DNA of 64,000 nucleotides from Eubacteriaceae bacterium ES3 (GCA_030586155.1 CP130741.1:3328450-3392449); one strand, 5' to 3'. Shown: positions 1 through 9,253, counted from the first letter of the stretch. Numbers and translations: made by a program. The notes: generated by a model from the sequence alone, not told the origin.

Positions 1-87
1 AAAAAGCTTTTTTTGTCAGCTGATCTATGGTATAATAGCATCATAAAACGGCGATATTATGCCAATCATAAGTAATTGGAGTGGATA

Positions 88-1743
88 ATGACAGGAAAGC
101 GGTATAAGCATCAGATGGGTAAAGAAAACAGTTTAACAGAAACAGAAACACAAGATCCGGCACTGGATTTTTTATCTGTCATCACTGAACTTCAGAGTGA
201 AAACACTCGGCTGAATTCAGAACTTGAAGAAGCGCAGGCAAAAATTAAATGGTACGAAGAACAGTTGCGTCTGAATGCCCAGAAGCGCTTCGGCAAATCC
301 GCTGACACTGTCATAATTGAAAACCAGATCTCTTTTTTTAATGAGCCGGAGGTGACGAAACGCCCTGAGCAGGAAGAACCATCCATCGAAGTGGCTACCC
401 ACCGCCGTAAAAAGCGGGGACTGAACCGGGATTCTTTTGATGATCTGCCGGTTGAACGCATTGTTTATGATCTTAATGAAGATGAGAAAGTATGCCCTGT
501 GTGTGACCATTCACTGCATCAGATGAAGGAGGAAGTGCGCCAGGAGCTCAAAGTGATTCCCGCCAAAGTGGTGCGGGTGGAACATGTCAGAAAAGTGTAT
601 GCCTGCCGACACTGTCAGGATCATGAGATCAAAACGCCGATTATTACAGCTAAAGCGCCCAATCCGGTTATTTCGGGCAGCTTTGTTTCGCCAAGTCTGC
701 TTGCTTATATTCTATACCAGAAATTTGCGGCAGCCCTGCCTCTTTACCGGCAGGAGCAGACCTTTAAACACTTTGGCATTGAACTGTCCCGCGCGACGAT
801 GTCCAACTGGATCATCAAAGGCAGTGAGCGTTACCTTGAACCCCTCTACCGGCTGATGAAAAAACATCTGGAAAAAGAAAGCTTTCTGATGGCTGATGAG
901 ACATCACTGAAAGTTCTGACTAAAGATGGGGAAGCCTGTACCAGCAAGGCCTATATGTGGCTGTATCGTCCCGGGAAATACGGAAAACCCATGGCGTTGT
1001 TTGAATATCAGCCGTCCCGGAGTGGCAAACACCCCAAAAATTTCCTTGAAAATTTCAAAGGAATCCTTCAAACGGACGGTTATGACGGCTATAACAGCGT
1101 AACCGATATTACCCGGGTCTGCTGCTTTGCCCATGCCAGACGTCAATACACTGATGCGCTAAAAGCATTGCCAAAAGGGACTATAAAAACCGAAACCGAA
1201 GCCTGGCAGGCCGTTCAGATGATAGGTGAAATGTTTGTCTTTGAGAAAGCGCTGTTAAAAGAAGACCTGACCCCGAAAGAGCGTAAGGAGCGACGGGAAA
1301 AAGAGCTTAAACCGCTGATGACAGCTTATTTCGCATGGGTAAAATTAATGTCGCAGAATACCCTTCCCAAAAGCGCCTTTGGAAAAGCGCTCAACTACAG
1401 TCTCAAACACCAGACTGTACTGGAAAACATTTTGCTTGACGGCCAATGTGAACTTTCCACCAACATTGCCGAACAACAGATCAAGCCTTTTGTTGTGGCC
1501 AGAAAAAACTTTCTTTTCTGTAAAACAGCCAATGGTGCCAAAGCTTCCGCCACTGCCTTCAGCCTGATCCAGAGTGCCAAACTTAATGAGCTCAACCCTT
1601 ATGAATATCTCAAATTTCTCTTTGAACGTCTGCCGGATATAAACTGCGATGACGAGGTCGCACTGGAACCTTTTCTTCCCTGGTCCGATCAGCTGCCCGA
1701 GATCTGCCGCCAGTCCTTGGCCCAAACTAATCAGCATCAATAA
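88..1743 (+). CDS. IS66-family transposase (TnpC)
   Basis: DDE transposase of IS66, which performs cut-and-join transposition with the accessory proteins TnpA and TnpB. An N-terminal coiled-coil segment (about residues 35-70) is followed by a zinc-ribbon with a CPVCDH motif and a second CRHC pair, then the IS66 catalytic core. The acidic residues are visible as MADET, QTDGYDGY and a late NIAEQQ. The frame is open from a TTG at 76; I chose ATG 88 because GGAG lies just upstream. Length (about 550 aa) is full for the family, so the protein itself looks intact. Confidence 0.9.
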   Translation: MTGKRYKHQMGKENSLTETETQDPALDFLSVITELQSENTRLNSELEEAQAKIKWYEEQLRLNAQKRFGKSADTVIIENQISFFNEPEVTKRPEQEEPSIEVATHRRKKRGLNRDSFDDLPVERIVYDLNEDEKVCPVCDHSLHQMKEEVRQELKVIPAKVVRVEHVRKVYACRHCQDHEIKTPIITAKAPNPVISGSFVSPSLLAYILYQKFAAALPLYRQEQTFKHFGIELSRATMSNWIIKGSERYLEPLYRLMKKHLEKESFLMADETSLKVLTKDGEACTSKAYMWLYRPGKYGKPMALFEYQPSRSGKHPKNFLENFKGILQTDGYDGYNSVTDITRVCCFAHARRQYTDALKALPKGTIKTETEAWQAVQMIGEMFVFEKALLKEDLTPKERKERREKELKPLMTAYFAWVKLMSQNTLPKSAFGKALNYSLKHQTVLENILLDGQCELSTNIAEQQIKPFVVARKNFLFCKTANGAKASATAFSLIQSAKLNELNPYEYLKFLFERLPDINCDDEVALEPFLPWSDQLPEICRQSLAQTNQHQ

Positions 1744-1752
1744 ACCAATAAA

Positions 1753-1803
1753 GAAGTTCGACTTGCGAGATGATTTTTATCATTATCTCATATGTCGAGC
1801 TTC
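1753..1803 (+). terminator. Hairpin at the 3' end of the IS66 transposase
   Basis: GAAGTTCGAC (1753-1762) pairs with GTCGAGCTTC (1794-1803) with one G-U pair, and an inner GAGAT/ATCTC stem extends it. A short T-rich tract follows. It probably ends transposase transcription and lies 30 nt inside the IS end. Confidence 0.55.
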
Positions 1804-2049
1804 TTTTCTATGTGGTTTGTATTTGACGCTTACGTTCCTTTACAAAACTTAATTATTCGCCCATTTATCTAACTGTTACTGTATTATATATCTTTGCTTT
1901 AAGTAAACACCTCTTCGCATATTATTATCTTCATCGTCCTTATAGATATTTGAAATTTATAGCTTCAACTCCTAACAAACTATATAGCCATTTACAGTTT
2001 TAATAAACAAGAATATTTCTGACTGCCTAATTGGAATAACCGCTGAACT

Positions 2050-2076
2050 TAAAAAAACAGCCGCAAATGGACTGTT
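2050..2076 (-). terminator. Rho-independent terminator of the GGDEF gene
   Basis: On the minus strand AACAGTC pairs with GGCTGTT around a 7-nt loop and is followed by seven T. It lies 14 nt after the stop of the diguanylate cyclase. The DNA between the IS66 end and this point (1834-2049) shows no convincing gene. Confidence 0.6.
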
Positions 2077-2089
2077 CCGTTAAAATATT

Positions 2090-3169
2090 TTAAATCGTAT
2101 TCTTATCATAAACAATTTGGTCTCTTCCGGAAGTTTTCGCTTGATAAAGCAAAGCATCTGCCTTCTTGACTAACTCATCAAAGTGAACCACATCTTCATT
2201 ACAAGTCACTACTCCGGCTGAAAAAGTTAGCTTTAGATAGCTCTCCTCATCGACCATAAACTTATGATCTTTGACCTTCTTTTTGATTGTCTCTATATTT
2301 TCGCGATGATTCTGATCCATATTTTTATATAAAACCGCAAATTCCTCACCGCCATAGCGGCAAACCAGATCTTCTTTGCGAATATTCTCGGAAATTATTT
2401 TTGAAATTTCCTTAAGCACCACATCTCCGGCAGGATGTCCATATTTGTCATTTACTTCCTTAAAGTGATCAATATCTAAAATCATCAGCGTAAATGTTTT
2501 TCGATATTTAGCGTGTATACTCACCAGTTTTTCACCCTGTTCAAACAATACCCGCCGATTAGATACATTGGTCAACGCGTCTGTGTTAGCCAGCAGTCGC
2601 AATTCTGCATGGGTTTTCGCCAAACTGTTGGCATAAAAGTAAAATACCAGTATCTCCGTAACTAATGTCGAGATCGTAGACATAATTCGCAGTACAATAA
2701 TATATTCATTTTCCAGCTCTATCAGTTCCAGAGGCCAGATTATGCTACTCAATAAAACTACTATAGCCGCCAGACTATTAAGGAAAATAAGAACTTTCAG
2801 CTCGGTCGGATCTTCTATATCCAAAATAAAAAATGAAATAGGCGGAACCAGGAAAAAGAAAAAGGTAAAATAGGTTTCAGCCGGAAACCAGAGGATAACC
2901 AGCAAAAACACCTGAATCATCAAGGCTATTACTGCTAAAGCCTTTGCCGCCGTATAATATTTTTTCTTAAGAAAAACAAACACAAGCAGGTACATGATGA
3001 TGATTACTAAAGTCTCAACCACCAAAAGTGACGATTTTGCTATAATAATATAAAAAATCAGGAATAGCAGCAATTGCGATAATCCTACCCCCGCCATAAT
3101 AAATGCTAATTTATTTTTCTCCTCGAGTTGATTCGAATAACCAAGCATTATCAACAGCTTCTCCATCAT
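2090..3169 (-). CDS. Membrane-anchored GGDEF diguanylate cyclase
   Basis: Predicted to make cyclic di-GMP from two GTP at the cytoplasmic face of the membrane. The first ~190 residues are about six hydrophobic segments with no recognised sensor fold. The rest is one GGDEF domain with an intact RYGGEEF active site near residue 270 and an RxxD inhibitory site (RKED) five residues before it, so product inhibition is likely. There is no EAL or HD-GYP partner. The start ATG follows AAAGGAG by 3 nt and the next codon is also ATG. The gene is monocistronic, with a promoter-like sequence ~110 nt upstream and a terminator downstream. Confidence 0.92.
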   Translation of the reverse strand: MMEKLLIMLGYSNQLEEKNKLAFIMAGVGLSQLLLFLIFYIIIAKSSLLVVETLVIIIMYLLVFVFLKKKYYTAAKALAVIALMIQVFLLVILWFPAETYFTFFFFLVPPISFFILDIEDPTELKVLIFLNSLAAIVVLLSSIIWPLELIELENEYIIVLRIMSTISTLVTEILVFYFYANSLAKTHAELRLLANTDALTNVSNRRVLFEQGEKLVSIHAKYRKTFTLMILDIDHFKEVNDKYGHPAGDVVLKEISKIISENIRKEDLVCRYGGEEFAVLYKNMDQNHRENIETIKKKVKDHKFMVDEESYLKLTFSAGVVTCNEDVVHFDELVKKADALLYQAKTSGRDQIVYDKNTI

Positions 3170-3279
3170 TAACTCCTTTAATCATAAGAAATTCTACCCA
3201 GCATGACCTTTTAAGATCACATGATAAATTTTTTCGTGCCTTCTTGGTTATTCTTGCCCGCTCTTGCCTATTTTAAACA

Positions 3280-3309
3280 AGTATATCATGATTTTTGAGG
3301 GTATAACAA
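3280..3309 (-). promoter_or_regulatory. Possible sigma-A promoter of the GGDEF gene
   Basis: On the minus strand TTGTTA (3304-3309) and TATACT (3280-3285) are separated by 18 nt. They lie 110 nt before the GGDEF start codon. This is motif matching only. Confidence 0.4.
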
Positions 3310-3487
3310 ACAGATCGTCTCCTGGTTATCTCCCCTAACCATTTAGCCTTTAAAGAACAATTAATTGGTCATCTGTAAATTTTAATAAAATATCATTGCT
3401 TTTTTGCTTAATATCAATGTTTGTCGATCCAATATGCTTGTCTAAACTTCATATTTAATAAATCTTATTCAATTCTTTGATTGATTT

Positions 3488-3527
3488 TCTTCTAAACATA
3501 TGTTACTGTAAACATATGTTTAGAAGA
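3488..3527. promoter_or_regulatory. Palindromic PadR operator upstream of padR
   Basis: A perfect 17-bp inverted repeat (3488-3504 and 3511-3527) with a 6-nt spacer. Its centre reads ATGT, eight bases, ACAT (3500-3515), the usual PadR operator pattern. It ends 12 nt before the padR start codon and would overlap a possible -35/-10 pair (TTGATT at 3477, TATGTT at 3499). Binding there should repress the padR-hydrolase operon. Confidence 0.75.
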
Positions 3528-3539
3528 AAGGAATCCATT

Positions 3540-4466
3540 ATGAACATTCAACACGTTATATTAGGCTTGCTCAGCTTCGAGCCACTGACAGGCTACGATA
3601 TGAAAAAGCTTATGCAAAAATCACCTCTTATCTATTGGTCGGGAAACAACAGCCAGATCTATAAAGCTCTTGCCGCACTAGAGAGTGATGGCTTAGTTAC
3701 CGTCGAGATCGAGCATGATAGTGCTTCGCCGACAAAAAAACGATATTCTCTGTCAGACCGAGGCCGAATTGAACTTATCACCAGCTCCAAATCTTTCCCC
3801 GAACTACCGGAACTAAAAAAACCCTTTCTATTACAGCTTACCTTCGGGCAGGGTTTATCCCGTCAGGAATTTGAACATCTTTTAAACCAGTACGAGGGAG
3901 AACTTCGCGGTGTTCTGCTGACGATTAATGACCAGTCATTTCCAAAATCTCAAACAAAGTTGGAAAGTGTTATAAACAATTTAACACTGGATAATATCCG
4001 TCAATTCTATGAAGCAGAACTTTCGTGGGTTCAGAGAGTGCGACAGGAAGCACTGCCACTTGCGGAAATCAAGGACCATGCAAAAAAACAGCCAATCAAC
4101 ACATTAGAATATGCGATCACAGATAAAGATGGTCAGAGCTACCTTACTGTAACCGCCGGACAAATACATACTGAACAGGATGGACTTGCTTTAGTATCGG
4201 CTTGCGCCGAAAATGGAACGAACATGCTTATGCTTCCCTCCGCTTGCCTGTCCGAAGAATTCCTACTCCTTTCTACTGGTCTGGCGCAAATGATCCTTCA
4301 AAAAATTGGTAATTACAACATTAAAACAGTTGCAGTTTATGCTGTGAATAAGACAAGTGGAAGATTTAAAGACTTTCTATTGGAAGCTAATCAGGGACAG
4401 TCCTTCAAAGCCTGCGATAACTTTAAAGATGCGGAAAACTGGCTGTTAGGAGGTAATCTGCGATGA
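3540..4466 (+). CDS. PadR-family regulator fused to DUF4180
   Basis: Transcriptional repressor of the PadR type. Residues 1-75 form the winged helix (motif LTGYDMKK, then SQIYKAL). A helical C-terminal dimerisation region follows to about residue 180. The last ~115 residues match the uncharacterised DUF4180 domain as I remember it (LSTGLAQMILQKIGNY core). Most PadR proteins stop near 180 residues, so the fusion is notable and DUF4180 may act as the effector sensor. The frame is open upstream of 3540, but ATG 3540 follows AGAAAGG and gives the canonical N-terminus. It overlaps the hydrolase gene by 4 nt, and the operator just upstream implies autoregulation. Confidence 0.85.
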   Translation: MNIQHVILGLLSFEPLTGYDMKKLMQKSPLIYWSGNNSQIYKALAALESDGLVTVEIEHDSASPTKKRYSLSDRGRIELITSSKSFPELPELKKPFLLQLTFGQGLSRQEFEHLLNQYEGELRGVLLTINDQSFPKSQTKLESVINNLTLDNIRQFYEAELSWVQRVRQEALPLAEIKDHAKKQPINTLEYAITDKDGQSYLTVTAGQIHTEQDGLALVSACAENGTNMLMLPSACLSEEFLLLSTGLAQMILQKIGNYNIKTVAVYAVNKTSGRFKDFLLEANQGQSFKACDNFKDAENWLLGGNLR

Positions 4467-5326
4467 CAACAATTTATAAATCAGAAGAAGGAAAACTGGC
4501 TGTTCTTTCGGCCTATCAGAATATTCTTGCTGCCTGGCCTTTAGCTAATAAGCAATACAAAGTCAAGACCACCTATGGCGACACCTTTGTCATCGAAACC
4601 GGTAACCCGGAAAATCCGCCTTTAGTGCTGCTCCATGGAAGTTTATCTAACTCTTTCAGCTGGTTTAGCGATGTTCCGCTGCTGAGTGAGCAATATCATG
4701 TGTTTGCAATCGACTTAATTGGCGAGGCGGGATTTTCAGCAGAAAGCCGGCCTCATTACAAAAGCGGCGCTTATGAACAATGGCTGGATGAAGTGGTAGG
4801 AGCTCTCGACATAGAGCAATGCTCAATTGTCGGCCTTTCTCTAGGGGGATGGATGGCACTGCGTTATGCGACTGTCAACCCTGGAAAGGTTCAAAACCTT
4901 ATCCTTCTTTGCCCTGGCGGTCTGGCGACACAAAGACGGGATTTCATGCCTAGGATGTTATTAAAAAATATTTTTGCACATGGCAACAGGACTAAAGCCA
5001 TTGGCGGTGCGCTGGGCATGGATGTTAAAGCTCCTGATAAGATGGCCGCCATGCGCAAAGCCTTTGAATTCATCCAATTAATCACCAAAAACGAAAAACC
5101 GCGTTTTGGAAAGCTTCCTGTATTCGGTGACGCCGAACTCAATAAACTCACCATGCCGATACTTGTCGTCTTCGGAGACAGCGATATACTCCTAAAAGCC
5201 GAAAAGAGCATTGAGCGAATTAAGCGTCTTACCCCCAATTCGACAACCGTTCTTTTACCAGGTGTTGGTCATGGTGTTCTTGGTCAGGCGCAACGGATCT
5301 TAAACTTCCTTTCTGAGCACAAGTAA
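4463..5326 (+). CDS. Alpha/beta hydrolase
   Basis: Cytoplasmic alpha/beta-hydrolase-fold enzyme of unknown substrate. The oxyanion motif LLHGS lies near residue 57 and the nucleophile elbow GLSLGG has Ser126. Asp in VFGDSD and His in GVGHG complete the triad. A start ATG overlapping the padR stop (ATGA) and AGGAGG at 4449-4454 indicate translational coupling. Under PadR control it is probably an induced detoxification or catabolic esterase/hydrolase, which is inference from context. A strong terminator follows. Confidence 0.88.
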   Translation: MTTIYKSEEGKLAVLSAYQNILAAWPLANKQYKVKTTYGDTFVIETGNPENPPLVLLHGSLSNSFSWFSDVPLLSEQYHVFAIDLIGEAGFSAESRPHYKSGAYEQWLDEVVGALDIEQCSIVGLSLGGWMALRYATVNPGKVQNLILLCPGGLATQRRDFMPRMLLKNIFAHGNRTKAIGGALGMDVKAPDKMAAMRKAFEFIQLITKNEKPRFGKLPVFGDAELNKLTMPILVVFGDSDILLKAEKSIERIKRLTPNSTTVLLPGVGHGVLGQAQRILNFLSEHK

Positions 5327-5419
5327 TTGAACTCTTCTGCTGTAATTAAATTTTTACCGCATCGTCTATTTAAGAATAACTTCACTGCCAATCATCTCTA
5401 AATTTTTTTTAGCTGCTAA

Positions 5420-5466
5420 AAAACCGGGTGTAGCTTTTTAATACTCGCTACACCCGGTTTTATCGT
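5420..5466 (+). terminator. Rho-independent terminator of the padR operon
   Basis: AAACCGGGTGTAGC (5421-5434) pairs perfectly with GCTACACCCGGTTT (5447-5460) and is followed by a T-rich tail. Confidence 0.85.
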
Positions 5467-5533
5467 TTAAGCAACATATTATATACTTGAAAACAAGCAT
5501 ATATGGAAGAATCTAATTATAAACTGTCCTAAA

Positions 5534-5785
5534 TTAATAATTGATAAAAGTTAATTTTTGGCCATTCTGAGCAGCTTCATTCAGTTGATTAATTCCTACC
5601 GAAGATATATCCACTCCAATGACTTTATGTCCCAGTCGCCCCCCAAAAATGATTCTGCCCTAGCCACAACCAAGATCTAAAACAGTTGATTTGTTCGGGT
5701 ATGATTCAAAGAATTTAACAAGTCCTTGATAGGGATTTCCAAAATAATTCTGTTCCTTATAATATTTGTTATATGATGGGCTCAT
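5534..5785 (-). pseudogene. Truncated SAM methyltransferase with in-frame amber stop
   Basis: Reading the minus strand from an ATG at 5785 gives a class I methyltransferase N-terminus ending in the SAM motif I, VLDLGCG. The next codon is TAG (5660-5662) where Gln or a small residue is expected. The same frame then continues as GRIIFGGRLGHKVIGVDIS (motif II) and stops at 5534. The protein would normally be ~200 aa, so the gene has both a nonsense codon and a lost C-terminal half. No good RBS is seen. Confidence 0.75.
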
Positions 5786-5848
5786 TTCACTTTTTTATTC
5801 TTATTCCTCATATCTATTTTTAAAATCCGAAAGTTGAAATCTCAATAA

Positions 5849-6331
5849 TTAGTACATCTTTCCTGATTTTTTTGCTTCCTTCTCCTTAGCGGAACCTAAT
5901 GCCACCCCCAGAGAAAGACCAATACCAATCCCAAGGGATATAAATGCCGGATTAACGCTCAATAATGCAACACCTAAACCTGTACCTATGGATAAACCAA
6001 CCGCTAAATACTGACTTACGATTGCCCCTGCAGGTTCGATCCCATAAATCTTTTTAATATCAACGGTCATCGCTTTATAAGCTTTCTGGTAGGCCCGTAT
6101 ACTTGCTTTATCTAAACCACCTTCGATAACAGCTTCGAGCATTTCTTCAACTTCAGCCACCAATTGCTGAACTTCAGAAACTGCAGAATCTTCTTTTGGA
6201 TTTAGCGGTTCCAAACCATTTTCCAATAAACTCATAAGGCCAACCATTGGCTCAACTTCCAGCTTAACAACAACTTTTTTATCAAGATCCTTTTTGAGAA
6301 TATTAAGCCTTTTGATTTGGTCTTCATACAT
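5849..6331 (-). CDS. Hypothetical small glycine-rich membrane protein
   Basis: I do not recognise this 160-residue protein. The first ~120 residues are charged and helical, with acidic stretches (EVQQLVAEVEEMLEAV). The last 45 form two hydrophobic glycine-rich segments (AVGLSIGTGLGVALL and LGIGIGLSLGVALGS) like a glycine-zipper hairpin, followed by a lysine-rich tail. ATG 6331 is chosen over an in-frame ATG at 6355 because GGAGGTG lies 5 nt before it. Confidence 0.6.
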   Translation of the reverse strand: MYEDQIKRLNILKKDLDKKVVVKLEVEPMVGLMSLLENGLEPLNPKEDSAVSEVQQLVAEVEEMLEAVIEGGLDKASIRAYQKAYKAMTVDIKKIYGIEPAGAIVSQYLAVGLSIGTGLGVALLSVNPAFISLGIGIGLSLGVALGSAKEKEAKKSGKMY

Positions 6332-6424
6332 CTTTTCACCTCCAATATCACACATATTATTCGCCTCTTACAAATTTAAAATACTCTAGGCTGCTTTGAT
6401 CCACTGGACCTGCGACATGTCTCC

Positions 6425-7489
6425 TTACTGTCGAATCATCCTGATAACCCGATTATATATCGCATTCGATACCATCACCTTTGTTCCACCCTGCGTGTCA
6501 AAAATATCGATTAAGGGTGTTCCTCCATTTGTATTCACAAACTGAACGACAACGGTATCAATATCCTCGTGATAACGCGCAATGCTATAATATCCCAAAA
6601 CCCAGCCAGTGTGTTCATATTCGTAAATAGAAGTATAAATAGCTTGCTCTTCATCAGAGAATAAGGAACCATCATTCAATGCTCGAATGAATAACCCCAC
6701 GTCCTCGGCTGTCGCAACCATACCAGTATTTATTTCCTTGAAATCAGTGTCTGAGCCAACATAATATCCGCTCATCACATCATTAATATCCACTTCCTCC
6801 AATGAAAAGAAAGTAGATTCCAGGCCAAGAGGTCCTAATATCTCTTCTTTTATATATTGAGTGTGGCTATAACCTAAAACTTTATCAAGAATATCTCTCA
6901 GCAATAAATAGTTGGTGTTTGAATAGCTATAATCCCCATCCGGCACAAACTCAGCAGGCTTATCAAAGATTAAGTCGAGGGATTCCTTGCTGGTTTTTGT
7001 CGGATCGTCCCACCGAAAACCTGGCTGGTCAGTATAATTCAAAATGCCACTGCGATGCTTTAGCATCATTCTCAGTGTTATCTGATCTGCGTATTCAATT
7101 CTTCCTGAATACTCCGGAAAATAATCTGTCAATTTATCATCAAGGGAAAGGCGGTCTGCATCAATCAGTTTGGCATAAGCCGAAGCAACATACAACTTGC
7201 TGATGCTTCCAATTTTGAAGTATGATTCTGCATCGGCAGGGATTTGTTTGTCTCGATCCTTCCATCCTGCGGTGTAAAATGCTGGAGTTTCTCCGGCTTT
7301 GTCCACATACACAATGATCCCATCTAAGCCAAGTTCAGTTGCGTTACTAACTTCTTCTTGAATCGTATCAGGCAATGGTCTCATCCAAGCCCAAATGCCA
7401 TCCCAGGGCGGCAGACCTATAATACAGATTATGCCGAATGAAATCGTAATAAGTCTAAGTATTAATACTGCTTTTTTCCTTTTATCCAT
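6425..7489 (-). CDS. Serine hydrolase, class C beta-lactamase/PBP fold
   Basis: One N-terminal membrane segment (residues 8-27) anchors an extracellular beta-lactamase-related domain. All three active-site motifs are present: SISK (Ser95-Lys98), YSN (Tyr189-Asn191) and HTG near residue 295 in place of KTG. This pattern fits D,D-peptidase, D-aminopeptidase and esterase members as well as beta-lactamases, so the substrate is unknown. It is a single gene with weak purine-rich sequence before the ATG and no clear operon partner. Confidence 0.85.
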   Translation of the reverse strand: MDKRKKAVLILRLITISFGIICIIGLPPWDGIWAWMRPLPDTIQEEVSNATELGLDGIIVYVDKAGETPAFYTAGWKDRDKQIPADAESYFKIGSISKLYVASAYAKLIDADRLSLDDKLTDYFPEYSGRIEYADQITLRMMLKHRSGILNYTDQPGFRWDDPTKTSKESLDLIFDKPAEFVPDGDYSYSNTNYLLLRDILDKVLGYSHTQYIKEEILGPLGLESTFFSLEEVDINDVMSGYYVGSDTDFKEINTGMVATAEDVGLFIRALNDGSLFSDEEQAIYTSIYEYEHTGWVLGYYSIARYHEDIDTVVVQFVNTNGGTPLIDIFDTQGGTKVMVSNAIYNRVIRMIRQ

Positions 7490-7573
7490 TGAACGCTCTC
7501 TTTCACTTAGCTTTTGGAACCCAAAATAAGCTTTTTACGATATCATACCCTGATTAAAAAAAATACCATTTTC

Positions 7574-8734
7574 TCAACCTTTAATTGTTTTCTGCTTTTT
7601 TTTACCGGCAATCCATTTTGAAATTGCTGGTGCTTTCTGAAAGAAGATCACACCAATAAAGGCGCTGACAATAATATATACGCTGCTAAAAGCCATTAGT
7701 TGCGGCAGGGCGATACTCGCAATGATAACCGAAAACTCTCCTCTTTGGATCAACGATAAACCAGCCCGATAAGAGGGCCGTTTTGACAGTCCAAAAGCTT
7801 TTCCACCCCAGATGCCGACCAGTATCTTGCCAATCATTGACCAGACAATTAAACTGATCAATAAAGGCAACATTGGAATTCCGCCACCAAAACTGATTGT
7901 CGTTCCAAACCACAGAAAAAAGAAGGGTAAAACAAAATCTCTGATCGGCAGCAGCAAATGTTCCAGTTCGGCCGAATTTCCGGTCTCTGAAAGTATCACT
8001 CCTGCTAAAAATGCCCCCAAAATTTCTGATAAACCAAGATAAATTGCCAAGCCTGAATATATAAAAGCAATCCCCACCATTAGAAAAGTTAAAAAATCAC
8101 TTTCAATATAGTTGTCGATAAAGTCCTTAAGCTTACTGAAGCCATAATGCCCGATAATAATTGCCCCTAACGTTAAAGTTGAAACTTTTAGAAGTATAAG
8201 CAGAATTAATTGGCCGGACATGGCCTGATCGGAACTCATAGCCGCTAAAAAGGAAATGAGAATCGGTGAAACTAAATCCTCAAAGATCAACAAGGCCAGC
8301 ATAAACTCCGTTTCAACATTCGCCAGTCTTTTGTTATCTTCCAATAGCTTTGCCGTAATCGATGAACTTGAGGCATAAACAATCCCACCAATAATAGCAG
8401 CTGACAGCAAATCAAGATTAAAGATCAAAGCCAGTACAAAAGCCCCGCCAAAGTTTAATACAACATCTATTAAACCCGCAGCCCAAATCGTTTTTGAGAT
8501 TCTTAATATCTTAGCGACCGGAAATTCCAAACCCAAGACAAAAAACATCAACACAATTCCAATCTCAGCAAGCAGATGGATTGCCTCATTTCCCCCTAGA
8601 ACGGGCACTAAAAGCAATCCTAGGATGATAAAAGCCAATACTGAGGGGATATTTAACTTATGTGAAAGAAAACTGATGACAAAGAAAATGATCAGCAGTA
8701 ATCCAGCTGTAAAGAGTTCAGGTAAATTTTCCAT
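7574..8734 (-). CDS. khtU: K+/H+ antiporter membrane subunit, KhtU-like (CPA2)
   Basis: Integral membrane cation:proton antiporter of the CPA2 family with about 12 hydrophobic segments and the conserved LLIFEDLVSP region. The downstream position after a KhtT-like regulator matches the Bacillus khtTU pair, which exports K+ in exchange for protons in alkaline or stressed cells. It lacks the cytoplasmic Rossmann (TrkA-N) domain of KefB/KefC, consistent with a separate regulatory subunit. ATG 8734 is preferred over GTG 8746 and ATG 8740 because AGGTGG then sits at normal distance. It lies 24 nt after khtT. Confidence 0.85.
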   Translation of the reverse strand: MENLPELFTAGLLLIIFFVISFLSHKLNIPSVLAFIILGLLLVPVLGGNEAIHLLAEIGIVLMFFVLGLEFPVAKILRISKTIWAAGLIDVVLNFGGAFVLALIFNLDLLSAAIIGGIVYASSSSITAKLLEDNKRLANVETEFMLALLIFEDLVSPILISFLAAMSSDQAMSGQLILLILLKVSTLTLGAIIIGHYGFSKLKDFIDNYIESDFLTFLMVGIAFIYSGLAIYLGLSEILGAFLAGVILSETGNSAELEHLLLPIRDFVLPFFFLWFGTTISFGGGIPMLPLLISLIVWSMIGKILVGIWGGKAFGLSKRPSYRAGLSLIQRGEFSVIIASIALPQLMAFSSVYIIVSAFIGVIFFQKAPAISKWIAGKKKQKTIKG

Positions 8735-8758
8735 AATCATTCCCACCTGAGTTTTTTA

Positions 8759-9253
8759 TTATTCCGGATCTTTTGAACAACACATATATTCCAGTAGTTT
8801 GATCGGATCCTTCTTTCCCGTAACCATAAGCTTGTCTTTTGGCAGAATCAATTCTGTCGAATCAGGACTACCAATAAAATCGTTTTCTCGCTTGATTCCC
8901 AGAACGGTTACACCAGTTCTTGTTCTGATTTGTGCCTCTTTTATCGTCTTATTGGCAAGATAACTATTCGGCTTTACATCAAACCAATGAATACGAATTT
9001 CCTGAGATAAGCACTCTTCTTTTTCTTCCGTCACCGGCTGGTAATCAACACCCAACAGAATTGTCCCGATTTTTCTAGCCTCATCATCATTTAATTCAAC
9101 CGAAAAAGTAGGCAGATCATCTTCCAGGTCATCAAAATGATAGATATCTCTTTGTCCATGGTAATGGGTTAAAATTATAATATTATCGCCAGAAGCCGTT
9201 GTGACCGTATGCTTCATCCCTATCCCAGGGAGATCTGATGTTTTGATTTGCAT
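8759..9253 (-). CDS. khtT: Antiporter regulatory subunit with TrkA-C domain, KhtT-like
   Basis: Cytoplasmic regulator of the adjacent antiporter. The N-terminal ~75 residues resemble the KhtT N-domain (motif GMKHTV). The C-terminal ~85 residues form an RCK_C/TrkA-C domain with the typical GVTVLGIKRE strand, which in Bacillus KhtT binds c-di-AMP. The c-di-AMP link fits a gdpP homologue in the same window but is inference. AGGAGG precedes the ATG by 6 nt. Confidence 0.85.
   Translation of the reverse strand: MQIKTSDLPGIGMKHTVTTASGDNIIILTHYHGQRDIYHFDDLEDDLPTFSVELNDDEARKIGTILLGVDYQPVTEEKEECLSQEIRIHWFDVKPNSYLANKTIKEAQIRTRTGVTVLGIKRENDFIGSPDSTELILPKDKLMVTGKKDPIKLLEYMCCSKDPE

Larger units (their letters stand above)
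1..1833 (+). mobile_element. IS66-family element, right part
   Basis: The left end and any tnpA/tnpB accessory genes lie outside the window. The right boundary is placed at 1833 because 1822-1833 read on the opposite strand gives GTAAGCGTCAAA, and IS66 termini usually begin GTAAGCG. An extended -10 box (TGG then TATAAT, 28-36) precedes the transposase. Without the left end the target duplication cannot be checked; the 8 nt after 1833 (GTTCCTTT) are the expected copy. Confidence 0.75.
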
